The position numbers and the translations under genes were made by a program. A DNA stretch of 36,799 nucleotides from an uncultured Pelagibacteraceae bacterium (GTDB taxonomy: Bacteria; Pseudomonadota; Alphaproteobacteria; Pelagibacterales; Pelagibacteraceae). Below the pieces are notes generated by a model. It made no database searches. It saw nothing but the letters and a program-made list of their open reading frames with translations, and was not told the origin of the DNA. Within the stretch, counting starts at the first letter, position 1, and each line of letters starts with the position of its first letter. The DNA lies in assembly GCA_902617645.1 (NCBI GenBank), contig CACMXM010000007.1:1-36799 (forward strand), given 5' to 3'. Below, in pieces: positions 1 to 7,251 of this stretch.

Positions 1-470
1 GCCTGAGTATCTTCAATGTTTAAATAAAACTTTTCCGATTTTGAATTAATTTCATCTATTTTTTGCTGAAAACTTGAAGATATATTTACATTGTATTTTT
101 TGGTTTTAGATACTTGGTTATCTAATGTTTGTCCTTTTAGGTTACCCGTATTAAATTTTGTATCATTTAAACGATTATAAATTATTGTCTCTCCTATTTT
201 TAAATTTTTAGGTAATTCTTGATTTATGATATTTGCTGCTCCTTCAACACTAATAAAACTGCCTGGAATTTGACTATCAAAGTACCTTTTTATTGCTTTA
301 TTTTTTTTTTTTAAAGCAGCGTCGAAACAAAAATATTTTTCAAACTTCTTTAATATTCTATTGCTTTGACCATTAACTTTAATTTTTGCAGCTCTTATAA
401 GTTCACTTTTACTATTCCAATTTGTCTTTCCAATTTTAATTTGGTTTTTTAAAAAATTATCAAAATCCAT
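1..470 (-). CDS. Unknown protein, N-terminal 156 residues (runs off the left edge)
   Basis: An open frame reads leftward from an ATG at 470 and is still open at base 1, so only the first 156 codons are visible. The start is supported by AAAAGGA 4 nt upstream; this Shine-Dalgarno overlaps the rmuC stop codon (478-480), so the gene is probably translated from the same mRNA as rmuC. The protein starts MDFDNFLKNQ, is rich in lysine, asparagine and isoleucine, and has no visible signal peptide or membrane segment. I do not recognise a family. A 12-T run at 301-312 (codons for lysines) is a possible place for sequencing or replication slippage. Its only functional hint is co-transcription with rmuC. 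Confidence 0.7.
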   Translation of the reverse strand, partial: MDFDNFLKNQIKIGKTNWNSKSELIRAAKIKVNGQSNRILKKFEKYFCFDAALKKKNKAIKRYFDSQIPGSFISVEGAANIINQELPKNLKIGETIIYNRLNDTKFNTGNLKGQTLDNQVSKTKKYNVNISSSFQQKIDEINSKSEKFYLNIEDTQ

Positions 471-477
471 AATCCTT

Positions 478-1506
478 TTATTCTTTATTTTCTAAATTAT
501 TTAGTTCTTCCTTTACCCTTTGCATCTTAGTTTTCATTTTTTCTGCTGAAGACGTAACTGCTTGTGCATCCGTATAAGCTTTTTTCAAATTATTTTCATG
601 CTTTGAGGTTGCCTCATTCAGTTGGTCTATTGAGTTAGTTAAAGCTTCAAGATGTTTAACAAACATTTTTGCTTTTTGATCTCCTTCAATTTGATTAAAA
701 CCTAAAAGTATTGCACTACAATAGGCTGAAAAAGTTGAAGGACCCATAAAAGTAACTTTAGTTGCTTCTTGTACCTTAGATATCCATAGTTCCTTTTCTT
801 CATTCACATGTGTTGTTACCTCATGATAAAGACCTTCAGCTGGAATATAAATACAGGCAAAACCAGCACTTATTGAACTATCAACGTATTTTTTATTTAC
901 TTCTTTGGCTTTGTCTCGGTAATCATTAATTATTTTTTTAAATAAATCTTCTTTTTCTTTATTTATTCTTTGCTGTTCTATTTCATCTGTAGTTTCAACT
1001 TTTCTTAATTCCAAAAGTCTTTCATAGGATGTTTTAGGCCAATGTGCATCGATAGGTAAATACAAACCTGTTGGATGCTTTATTGCAAATTCAACACTAA
1101 GACTTTTACCATCTTTTTGTATGGTTAGATTTTTTACCCATTGTTTTTCATAAACAAGACCAGAATTTTTAAACAAACTCTCTAGTAATAATTCACCAGT
1201 TTTACCAAACCGTTTACTGCCTGTAAGGCTGTCTATTAGCCTTTGATGTTCTTTTAAGATTTGATCTGACTTGGTCTCAAGTACACCTTTGTTTGTTCCA
1301 GCATCTTTAGAAATAGTTGTTAAAGTATCTGAAAGATCTTTTTTTACTTGATCAACCCTAGCATTAATATCTTTAATTATGTCATCTTTAAACCCTTCGT
1401 GATCCGATTTACTATAAACGTCACCATCGTTTTTCTTTTTTATAAAAAATAATGCTAATACAATAATTATAACTACGATTAATGCTAAATTAATATAATC
1501 AATCAT
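478..1506 (-). CDS. rmuC: RmuC-family DNA recombination protein
   Basis: RmuC-family proteins are membrane-anchored, predicted-nuclease-fold proteins that limit DNA rearrangement at inverted repeats in E. coli; the biochemical activity is poorly defined. This 342-residue protein has the expected layout: one N-terminal transmembrane helix (about residues 5-22), a coiled-coil linker (about 35-95), then the RmuC domain (about 95-300), which includes the family segments FGKTGELLLE, LPIDAHWPK and FACIYIPAEGLY. It ends in another coiled coil. It is shorter than E. coli RmuC (about 475), mainly in the coiled coils. AGGAAAG before the ATG supports the start. The start overlaps the preceding small gene by 8 bp and the next gene follows after 7 nt, so it sits in a compact minus-strand operon beside the defence locus. 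Confidence 0.9.
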   Translation of the reverse strand: MIDYINLALIVVIIIVLALFFIKKKNDGDVYSKSDHEGFKDDIIKDINARVDQVKKDLSDTLTTISKDAGTNKGVLETKSDQILKEHQRLIDSLTGSKRFGKTGELLLESLFKNSGLVYEKQWVKNLTIQKDGKSLSVEFAIKHPTGLYLPIDAHWPKTSYERLLELRKVETTDEIEQQRINKEKEDLFKKIINDYRDKAKEVNKKYVDSSISAGFACIYIPAEGLYHEVTTHVNEEKELWISKVQEATKVTFMGPSTFSAYCSAILLGFNQIEGDQKAKMFVKHLEALTNSIDQLNEATSKHENNLKKAYTDAQAVTSSAEKMKTKMQRVKEELNNLENKE

Positions 1507-1792
1507 TTACTTTCCTAATTTTTTCATGGAAAAGTTCTTTTGTAAGAACTTTAATCTCAATTTGGTTTTTTTTATATTCATGACACATTCTAATAAATTT
1601 TATTAGTTTCAAAAAATTTATTGGGATAAAATATACATCTAAAATCAATTTAAGTAATGGTCTAGTTCTGTAATATTCATCATCAGTTTTTTTATATATT
1701 TCTTTATTTGCTAAATAAATATCAACATTTTTTTTCCAATATAAACAATACTGTAAACGATCTTTCATCCTGTTCCTTAAATAATTTCTCAT
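1499..1792 (-). CDS. Small basic protein of unknown function (97 aa)
   Basis: I place the start at the ATG at 1792 (MRNYLRNRMK) rather than the in-frame ATG at 1822. The 1792 ATG overlaps the TGA of the preceding 53-codon gene in an ATGA junction typical of translational coupling. The frame ends 8 bp inside rmuC. The protein is rich in Lys, Arg and Tyr and has a hydrophobic stretch around LLKLILDVYFIPINFLKLI (about residues 45-65) that could be a membrane-associated or amphipathic helix. I recognise no family. Its position suggests co-expression with rmuC; any functional link is inference. Confidence 0.6.
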   Translation of the reverse strand: MRNYLRNRMKDRLQYCLYWKKNVDIYLANKEIYKKTDDEYYRTRPLLKLILDVYFIPINFLKLIKFIRMCHEYKKNQIEIKVLTKELFHEKIRKVND

Positions 1793-1950
1793 TTTAAATA
1801 CCTCGCTTCTTGTTTGTAACATTGAGGTTTTACTGAAGACTTACCAATTATTTTAATTTTTCCATTTTTATAATAATAGATCCAGTAATAGTCTTGATCA
1901 TTTTCTTCATCAATTACATGCTCTATTCTAATTTCTGTGATTTTATCCAT
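1789..1950 (-). CDS. Small acidic/tyrosine-rich unknown protein (53 aa)
   Basis: A short frame reads MDKITEIRIEHVIDEENDQD and then a Tyr/Lys-rich strand-like stretch (YYWIYYYKNGKIKIIG), ending in TGA at 1789-1791. Its ATG (1948-1950) shares one base with the TAA of the upstream 92-codon gene (TAATG), and its TGA overlaps the next gene's ATG (ATGA). Being joined at both ends this way is the main evidence that it is translated despite its size. The alternation of hydrophobic and polar residues suggests a small beta-sheet protein. No family recognised. Confidence 0.6.
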   Translation of the reverse strand: MDKITEIRIEHVIDEENDQDYYWIYYYKNGKIKIIGKSSVKPQCYKQEARYLK

Positions 1951-2228
1951 TAGTGCAAAATTCTTTCTTCATGAATTTTATGCTCATGATGTATTTTTGA
2001 TAATATTAATCTAATTCGTCTTGAAAGTTTTGCCCAGTTTTTAGTACCTTTTTTATGTGAATTAAGCCAAGGTAAATCAGATTGGTCTATTTTTAAAAAC
2101 TTAATGATCAGCTCATCCACTTCTCTTAGAAAATTTTGTCTTTCTAGGGGTGTGTATTCACTAAGCAAATATATTAGCTTTTGATGATCATTTTTTTCAG
2201 TTTTGACTATTTTATTTCCTTTTTTCAT
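1950..2228 (-). CDS. Unknown helical protein (92 aa), first gene of the rmuC run
   Basis: The frame begins MKKGNKIVKTEKNDHQKLIY with an AAAGGA Shine-Dalgarno a few bases before the ATG, and ends in a TAA that shares a base with the next ATG. The sequence looks helical and charged, with a His-rich C-terminus (IHHEHKIHEERILH), and has no signal peptide. It is the first of five minus-strand genes (92 aa, 53 aa, 97 aa, RmuC, partial) that overlap or nearly touch. I do not recognise it; the C-terminal histidines could bind metal, but that is speculation. Confidence 0.65.
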   Translation of the reverse strand: MKKGNKIVKTEKNDHQKLIYLLSEYTPLERQNFLREVDELIIKFLKIDQSDLPWLNSHKKGTKNWAKLSRRIRLILSKIHHEHKIHEERILH

Positions 2229-2283
2229 ATTTTTCCTTTCAAATTAAAGCTTTGCCATGGAAAAATGCAAATTTATCAATTAT

Positions 2284-2311
2284 CCAAAAGCAAAACTTAT
2301 GTTTTGTTTGG
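2284..2311. repeat. Inverted repeat / hairpin in the spacer
   Basis: CCAAA-AG-CAAAAC, a TTAT loop, then GTTTTG-TTTGG: eleven base pairs interrupted by one 2-nt bulge. No T-run follows directly on either strand, so it is not a standard intrinsic terminator. It lies about 55 bp upstream of the 92-codon gene and could be an operator or a leader hairpin of that transcript. Confidence 0.5.
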
Positions 2312-2333
2312 TTAATATGATAAAACTGTCTGA

Positions 2334-2365
2334 AATAATTTAACGATTTGGTCAGTTAAATAATT
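2334..2365. repeat. Second inverted repeat in the spacer
   Basis: Arms AATAATTTAAC (2334-2344) and GTTAAATAATT (2355-2365) pair at 10 of 11 positions around a 10-nt centre. The spacing and AT-rich arms suit a dimeric repressor operator as well as an RNA hairpin. It lies only 22 bp from the first inverted repeat, so the two may work together. Confidence 0.45.
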
Positions 2366-2435
2366 GTCTAAACAAGTAAATCAATTAACTTATGATACTT
2401 ATAACAGATAAAAAATACTAATCAAGTAAAATTTT

Positions 2436-2570
2436 TTATTTATACTTCTTTGAATCTGCAAAACCTTTCATATACATTTTTGCAGATGTAACGGGTTTTT
2501 TAATACCTCTTTTTTTATAAAGAGCAATCATAGATTTTAGAGTTGGTTTTGTTTTATTTTTATTTTTCAT
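2436..2570 (-). CDS. Possible small basic protein (44 aa)
   Basis: The ATG at 2570 opens a 44-codon frame (MKNKNKTKPTLKSMIALYKK and on to a terminal DSKKYK) that ends in TAA at 2436. The peptide is strongly basic, with about 14 lysines. It contains apparently non-random patches (LKSMIALYKKRGIKKPVTS, KMYMKGF) with better amino-acid variety than the surrounding poly-A noise. No clear Shine-Dalgarno precedes it, though leaders in this genome are often poor. It could bind nucleic acid or be a remnant of a longer gene. Conservation in related genomes would decide. Confidence 0.4.
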   Translation of the reverse strand: MKNKNKTKPTLKSMIALYKKRGIKKPVTSAKMYMKGFADSKKYK

Positions 2571-2791
2571 ATTATGAATTTAAAATTAAATGTTACAATA
2601 AATGATGAAAAAAAATCAACAAAATACTAGTAAAATAAGATTTGGGAAAGTCCATGACCATGAAGATAGCAAGCATTTTATAGAATTTACCTTTATTATA
2701 GTATTGGAAAAATAAAGATAATGGGAGAGAGTAAAATAAAGCCTATCCTAGCAAGATATGTTTCCAAATTATATTAAATTTTTTTAAATTT

Positions 2792-5425
2792 ATGAATGAT
2801 GAATTTTTCAACAAAATTATTTCTGACGACAAAACGATTTCAAAATTAATAACTAATAAAGACGAGGATAAAAATCATAGAATATTTTTTTTGATAAATA
2901 GAATAATAAGTAATTTTAAAAATGATTTAATTATAGTAAGTCCTAACAATAAAGACCTATCATTTATATCAACGATATACTCATGTTTAGTTTCATATTA
3001 CAATAATTATGAAAATAAAATCTCTAACTTTGAGAATTGGTTAAAACCAGGAACATATGTAGAGCTTATCTCAAGCGGTGAATATGATGGAACTATTTTT
3101 AAATATTTGGGAAGAAAAGATAATGGTATTGAATTAGAGACAGTGCCCAATCAAAGAGATCATATGCCAGGTAAAATTTGGCAAAAGGTAGATAATATTC
3201 TTCAATTTTCTCCAACAAGTAAAAGAAAAAACAAATCAAACAAAGTGGTGTCAAAAGTTGGAAAGGCTATAGTTCCAAACATAGATAAAATTTTAGGAAT
3301 AAAAAGTTTTAATAATCCAATGATATATCAAAATGAATTAATTTTTTTAAACACAAAAATTGACTTTGAAAACAAATTATATGCATCAGCAATATTTAAG
3401 GATAATAAAGCCTATCAAATTAACGATTTGATTTCATTTGATTATATCAATGACTTCGGTGAATTAGAAAATCCAGTAAAACTAGAAGACAAAATTATAA
3501 CAAAAAATCTTTTATTAGCTCCAAAAATTTCAAATATTTATAATTATTTTGTTAATCATGATTTTAATAAAACTATTATCTGTCAAGATATAAAAAAAGT
3601 TTCAAATCATAAAAATTACATACAATATAGGCAGATTAAAAAAATTCGACCAAATTCAAAATTTTTAATTTTCGCTAGCGATAGTGATTATGAAATTATT
3701 AAAGATTTTAAGGAAAAAAATAATATAGATATCTATAAATTTTTTAACAACGATATAAAGAAACTTTATTCGGAAAATAAACTTTGGGTTAATTCTTTAC
3801 AATCAAAAATTATTTCTAACAAAAAATATGAATTTGAAAAAAGAATAGTTACTATCAAAGTAAAAGAGCAAAAGTTTGATGAGATCGATAATCTATTTAC
3901 TCACATTAATAAGATCGTTAAAAAAGAAAATACTGATACTCAAACAGATATAAAGATTATATTAGCCGCAATTAATAACTTAAGATTTAAGATTAAAGAT
4001 CATATTTTTGGATTTCCAACTAATTTGATAAATGAAATTAAAGAAAAAATTAGAAGTTTGCTTATAGAAATAAAATCTAGACAAACAGAATTAAAAGAAA
4101 CTTTATATGATCAAATTATAAAATTAGTAAATAAATTTAACGAGATTCCCCTTGATGGCAAATTAATTTTTGATGCAAGATTAAAAGAATTTCATGAATT
4201 ACTTAAAATATATAATCCAGAAAATACAATAATTTATACATATAATAAAGACAGAAAAGATTATTATGAGAAAAACATTAAAAAATTTTGGAACTTTGAT
4301 CATAAAAGTATATTAAATTTAAATTCCGAGGTAAGTTTTGATAATCTGATTATTCCATCTGAGATAATTACAAGAGATATCAATAAACTAATTAATTCTA
4401 AGAAGTATAAAAACTTTTATTTCATCGGATCAGAAACTTTAATAAAAAAGATGAATTATATTAAACAAAATTACGAATATAAGTGGCAAAATCTTGTTAT
4501 TAATGAAGATAGAAAAATCGAAATTTTAAGAGTTGATAGTTCTTATAAACAGGAACTTCAAAATCCGGATTTTATAAGAAAAAAAATAAATGAAAATATA
4601 AATATTTTAGATACCGAGGATTTTTATGAACAAGATGATGATGAGGATTATACAGATGACAAAAATGATGAAAAGACAGTTCCCACCATACCTATTACAT
4701 TATTTGGAGATCAAAAAATCTATTTAACTGAGAATTTTAGTACTATTATTTTAAATCCTATTTTTGATCAATATTCTTATAAACAATTTAATAAAAAAAA
4801 AAAATCTGAGGAAATTGAGGAAGATGACATATTTATGATAAGAGACTCATCTGATAGAGATATATTAGAAACAGAGTCATCAATTCTTTATGCGCATCGA
4901 AAAATTTCATACTCACATTTAAAAAGTATAGCTTTTAGTACTAGAGACGAAATTTTTAAATCATTTGGGATAAATGTAGATATTGGTAAATTAAGTGATT
5001 TATTAAAAAAACAAGGATGGAAAGGGAGCAACCAAACATTAAGAAATTTAATATCTGGCGAAACTAAGTGTCCAGAAAAACACAGAGATATTGATAGGAT
5101 TTTAAAAGTTTGTGAAATTAATAATCCAAAAAAATATAATTATGAAAAATCATTATCAAAAAAAATATTAAACCATAAAAAAGAATATGATAAGTTACGT
5201 ATTACAGCTGGGAAAAATATTACACCAAAAATCTACAAAGCTTTAAGATCAAATCCAAATATATCTTTTGATGGTTATCCGTTAAGAGTTGACTATAATT
5301 CTGATGGATCCATATCTCTAGGAAAAGAAAATTCAGATAAGCCAGAGGCATGGATTGTACAAGTTAAAAAAATCAATAAAGATAGGAAAGTAAAAAAAAA
5401 TTACAATATTGTTAATAGACTATGA
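2792..5425 (+). CDS. drmE: Probable DrmE-like DISARM protein (877 aa)
   Basis: This is the first gene of the plus-strand defence operon; its TGA overlaps the next ATG by 4 bp. DrmE is the class 2 DISARM subunit of unknown biochemistry, about 800 residues in known systems. I assign it mainly by size and position before drmA and drmB in a locus that also has a cytosine methylase, as class 2 systems do. I cannot confirm homology by eye. Visible features: an N-terminal strand-like part with LIIVSPNNKD (about residue 47); alternating hydrophobic strands near 290-310 and 475-560 (IIYTYNKDRKDYYEK, LIIPSEI, FYFIGSE) that resemble a RecA-like or helicase fold without Walker motifs; an acidic stretch at 607-628; and a possible helix-turn-helix at about 733-775. 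A 12-A run lies near 4793-4804. No Shine-Dalgarno precedes the ATG. Confidence 0.55.
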   Translation: MNDEFFNKIISDDKTISKLITNKDEDKNHRIFFLINRIISNFKNDLIIVSPNNKDLSFISTIYSCLVSYYNNYENKISNFENWLKPGTYVELISSGEYDGTIFKYLGRKDNGIELETVPNQRDHMPGKIWQKVDNILQFSPTSKRKNKSNKVVSKVGKAIVPNIDKILGIKSFNNPMIYQNELIFLNTKIDFENKLYASAIFKDNKAYQINDLISFDYINDFGELENPVKLEDKIITKNLLLAPKISNIYNYFVNHDFNKTIICQDIKKVSNHKNYIQYRQIKKIRPNSKFLIFASDSDYEIIKDFKEKNNIDIYKFFNNDIKKLYSENKLWVNSLQSKIISNKKYEFEKRIVTIKVKEQKFDEIDNLFTHINKIVKKENTDTQTDIKIILAAINNLRFKIKDHIFGFPTNLINEIKEKIRSLLIEIKSRQTELKETLYDQIIKLVNKFNEIPLDGKLIFDARLKEFHELLKIYNPENTIIYTYNKDRKDYYEKNIKKFWNFDHKSILNLNSEVSFDNLIIPSEIITRDINKLINSKKYKNFYFIGSETLIKKMNYIKQNYEYKWQNLVINEDRKIEILRVDSSYKQELQNPDFIRKKINENINILDTEDFYEQDDDEDYTDDKNDEKTVPTIPITLFGDQKIYLTENFSTIILNPIFDQYSYKQFNKKKKSEEIEEDDIFMIRDSSDRDILETESSILYAHRKISYSHLKSIAFSTRDEIFKSFGINVDIGKLSDLLKKQGWKGSNQTLRNLISGETKCPEKHRDIDRILKVCEINNPKKYNYEKSLSKKILNHKKEYDKLRITAGKNITPKIYKALRSNPNISFDGYPLRVDYNSDGSISLGKENSDKPEAWIVQVKKINKDRKVKKNYNIVNRL

Positions 5426-7251
5426 TTTTAATACCCCCCTATTGTCATCACGAAACACCGAATAGTGAAAGAAAAGTTTTTGAAAAACTCAAAAATGATA
5501 AGAATCCAAGAACAAAAAATTGGATCGTTTATCATTCTTTAAATTATCCAGTTAATATAAAAAAAAAGGGTAGATTATCTTATACATATTTTGGCGAGTC
5601 TGATTTTTTAATTTTAGCAAAGGACATTGGAATAATAAATATAGAGGTTAAAGGTGGATCAGTGACATGCGAAAATGGAATATGGACCATATCGAATAGA
5701 ATAGAAAAAAAAAAATTAAATAAAAGTCCAATCAAACAAGCACATGATACAAAATATGATATTCAGAGATACATAAAAAAAAAATTCAACAAAAAATATC
5801 CTCAGGAATATTTGGTAATTTTTCCAGATTGCAGTTCTGAGGGAATTCAGGATAATATTGAATTCTCTAAAGAAAATTTGCTAGATGTAGATCAATTTTA
5901 TGGAAATTTTTCCGAAAAATTATTTTCAATAACAAGAAATATGTTGAGTGGGGGTGAAATAAATGAGTTTAATAATATTGAATTTAATAAGGTTCAATTT
6001 TATTGCAGACCAAATTTTTATTCCTATGTCAAACAATCTACAATTTTAAAAGAAAGTGAACATGAAATCAATAAATATACAGAAGACCAATTAAGTGTAT
6101 TAGAAAATTTAGCTAATGAACCAAGGTTATTGATCACTGGTAGCCAAGGAACAGGAAAAACTGCCATGGCTGAGGAGATTATTAATATTTTTGGAAATTC
6201 CTATAACAATATATTATTTATTAATAGCGGGAGATTAGCAAACGTAAATACAAAAATAAAATTTTCAGAAAGATTTAATAATATTACTTTTACTACTTAC
6301 AATAAATTTTTAAGAAATATAAACAAAAATTTCAATTCAGTCTTAAATCTACCTATTGAATTTATAGATTCAAATAATACTCTAACAAAAAGCGCATATA
6401 GTATTCTAAAAAATAATCAGACAAATAAATATACCTATGATTTAATAATTATTGATGAAATGCAACATTGTTTCTTTTATGATGACTTTTATTTATTAAT
6501 AGATAAAATTTTAAAAAACGGATTAATAGATGGAAAATATTATTTTTTTGGAGATTTTGATAATCAAAATATTATTGGAAAAAAAATTGACAAACAGCTT
6601 TTAACAGACAGAGATCCTAAACAGAATTTACAAAATTATAAAGGTATTCACTTATGGCATAATGTTAGAAATTCAGAGGATGTAGCTTTAGAAGCTCCAA
6701 TTATTTCAGGGTTATATGATGATACACCTTTGCCTTATACAATTAAAAAAACAAAAGGCGTTGTAAACCATTCTTTTTGCAAAAATGAAAATGATAAAAA
6801 AGAAAAATTAATCAATATCTTAAAAAAATTAAAAAAAGAAAAAGTGTTAGGTAATGATATAGTAGTTTTATCAAATTATACTCTTCAAAATAAAAAATGC
6901 GTAATGTCCTCCTTAGATATTTCAGAAATTTATAATATTTGTGATTTGTCTAATGTCAGAGATGATAAATTATTAGAAGATGCAATTAGAAATCTTAACA
7001 AAAAAGAGACTATATTTTTTTCAACTGCTTTAGCTTTTCAAGGATTAGAGAGCAAAATAGTTATTTATATTGATCCTTTAGACATGGATTATTCAAATAT
7101 TGATGGAAAAAAAACAAGTGATGCATCACATTTAACCCTGTTTAATGCGATGGGAAGGGCAAATACAATTTTATACTTATTATGGGATAAACACTATGAA
7201 AGTTGGTATAATAATAGATTAAAACTGTTAGGAAAATTGACACCAAAATAA
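5422..7251 (+). CDS. NERD-domain nuclease fused to a UvrD-like helicase (609 aa)
   Basis: The N-terminal part (about 1-130) matches the NERD nuclease-related domain: E16 in NSERKVFE, D61 in GESDFLI and the E75-V-K77 of INIEVKGG give the spaced acidic-acidic-lysine set of a PD-(D/E)XK-type fold. The C-terminal part is a superfamily 1 motor: Walker A GSQGTGKT (240-247), Walker B IIDEMQH (D345, E346) with the DE-Q pattern of UvrD helicases, and a late motif FNAMGRA (574-580) where UvrD proteins carry the arginine-finger motif VI. It overlaps drmE by 4 bp and drmA by 1 bp, so it is an integral member of the operon. As far as I know it is not one of the canonical DISARM subunits (DrmA, B, C, D, E, MI, MII). 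It occupies the locus that lacks DrmC and may supply the nuclease; that role is inference. Confidence 0.85.
   Translation: MILIPPYCHHETPNSERKVFEKLKNDKNPRTKNWIVYHSLNYPVNIKKKGRLSYTYFGESDFLILAKDIGIINIEVKGGSVTCENGIWTISNRIEKKKLNKSPIKQAHDTKYDIQRYIKKKFNKKYPQEYLVIFPDCSSEGIQDNIEFSKENLLDVDQFYGNFSEKLFSITRNMLSGGEINEFNNIEFNKVQFYCRPNFYSYVKQSTILKESEHEINKYTEDQLSVLENLANEPRLLITGSQGTGKTAMAEEIINIFGNSYNNILFINSGRLANVNTKIKFSERFNNITFTTYNKFLRNINKNFNSVLNLPIEFIDSNNTLTKSAYSILKNNQTNKYTYDLIIIDEMQHCFFYDDFYLLIDKILKNGLIDGKYYFFGDFDNQNIIGKKIDKQLLTDRDPKQNLQNYKGIHLWHNVRNSEDVALEAPIISGLYDDTPLPYTIKKTKGVVNHSFCKNENDKKEKLINILKKLKKEKVLGNDIVVLSNYTLQNKKCVMSSLDISEIYNICDLSNVRDDKLLEDAIRNLNKKETIFFSTALAFQGLESKIVIYIDPLDMDYSNIDGKKTSDASHLTLFNAMGRANTILYLLWDKHYESWYNNRLKLLGKLTPK

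Larger units (their letters stand above)
2229..2791. other. Long spacer between the divergent rmuC run and the DISARM operon
   Basis: This 563-base spacer is long for so compact a genome. It separates two divergent operons, so it must hold promoters for both. It contains two inverted repeats (2284-2311 and 2334-2365), a possible 44-codon minus-strand gene (2436-2570) and a weaker 37-codon plus-strand frame (2602-2715). I see no tRNA-like cloverleaf, integrase or obvious attachment-site repeat. Just before the drmE-like start, TATATT at 2770-2775 could be a -10 box, but I find no convincing -35 box at the right spacing. Confidence 0.6.

Noticed and set aside
1499-1822. Longer 107-residue version of the gene before rmuC starting at 1822
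   Set aside because: The extra ten codons overlap the coupled 53-codon gene; the ATGA junction at 1792-1789 is the better start.
2229-2791. tRNA gene or att site as the insertion point of the defence locus
   Set aside because: No cloverleaf, no CCA-like end, no matching direct repeat seen at the right end, and no integrase in the window.
4793-4804. 12-A run inside the DrmE-like gene as a phase-variation switch
   Set aside because: Equally long runs occur in the partial gene at 301-312 and in infB at about 20876-20887, so this reflects AT-rich lysine codons and is not specific to the defence gene.
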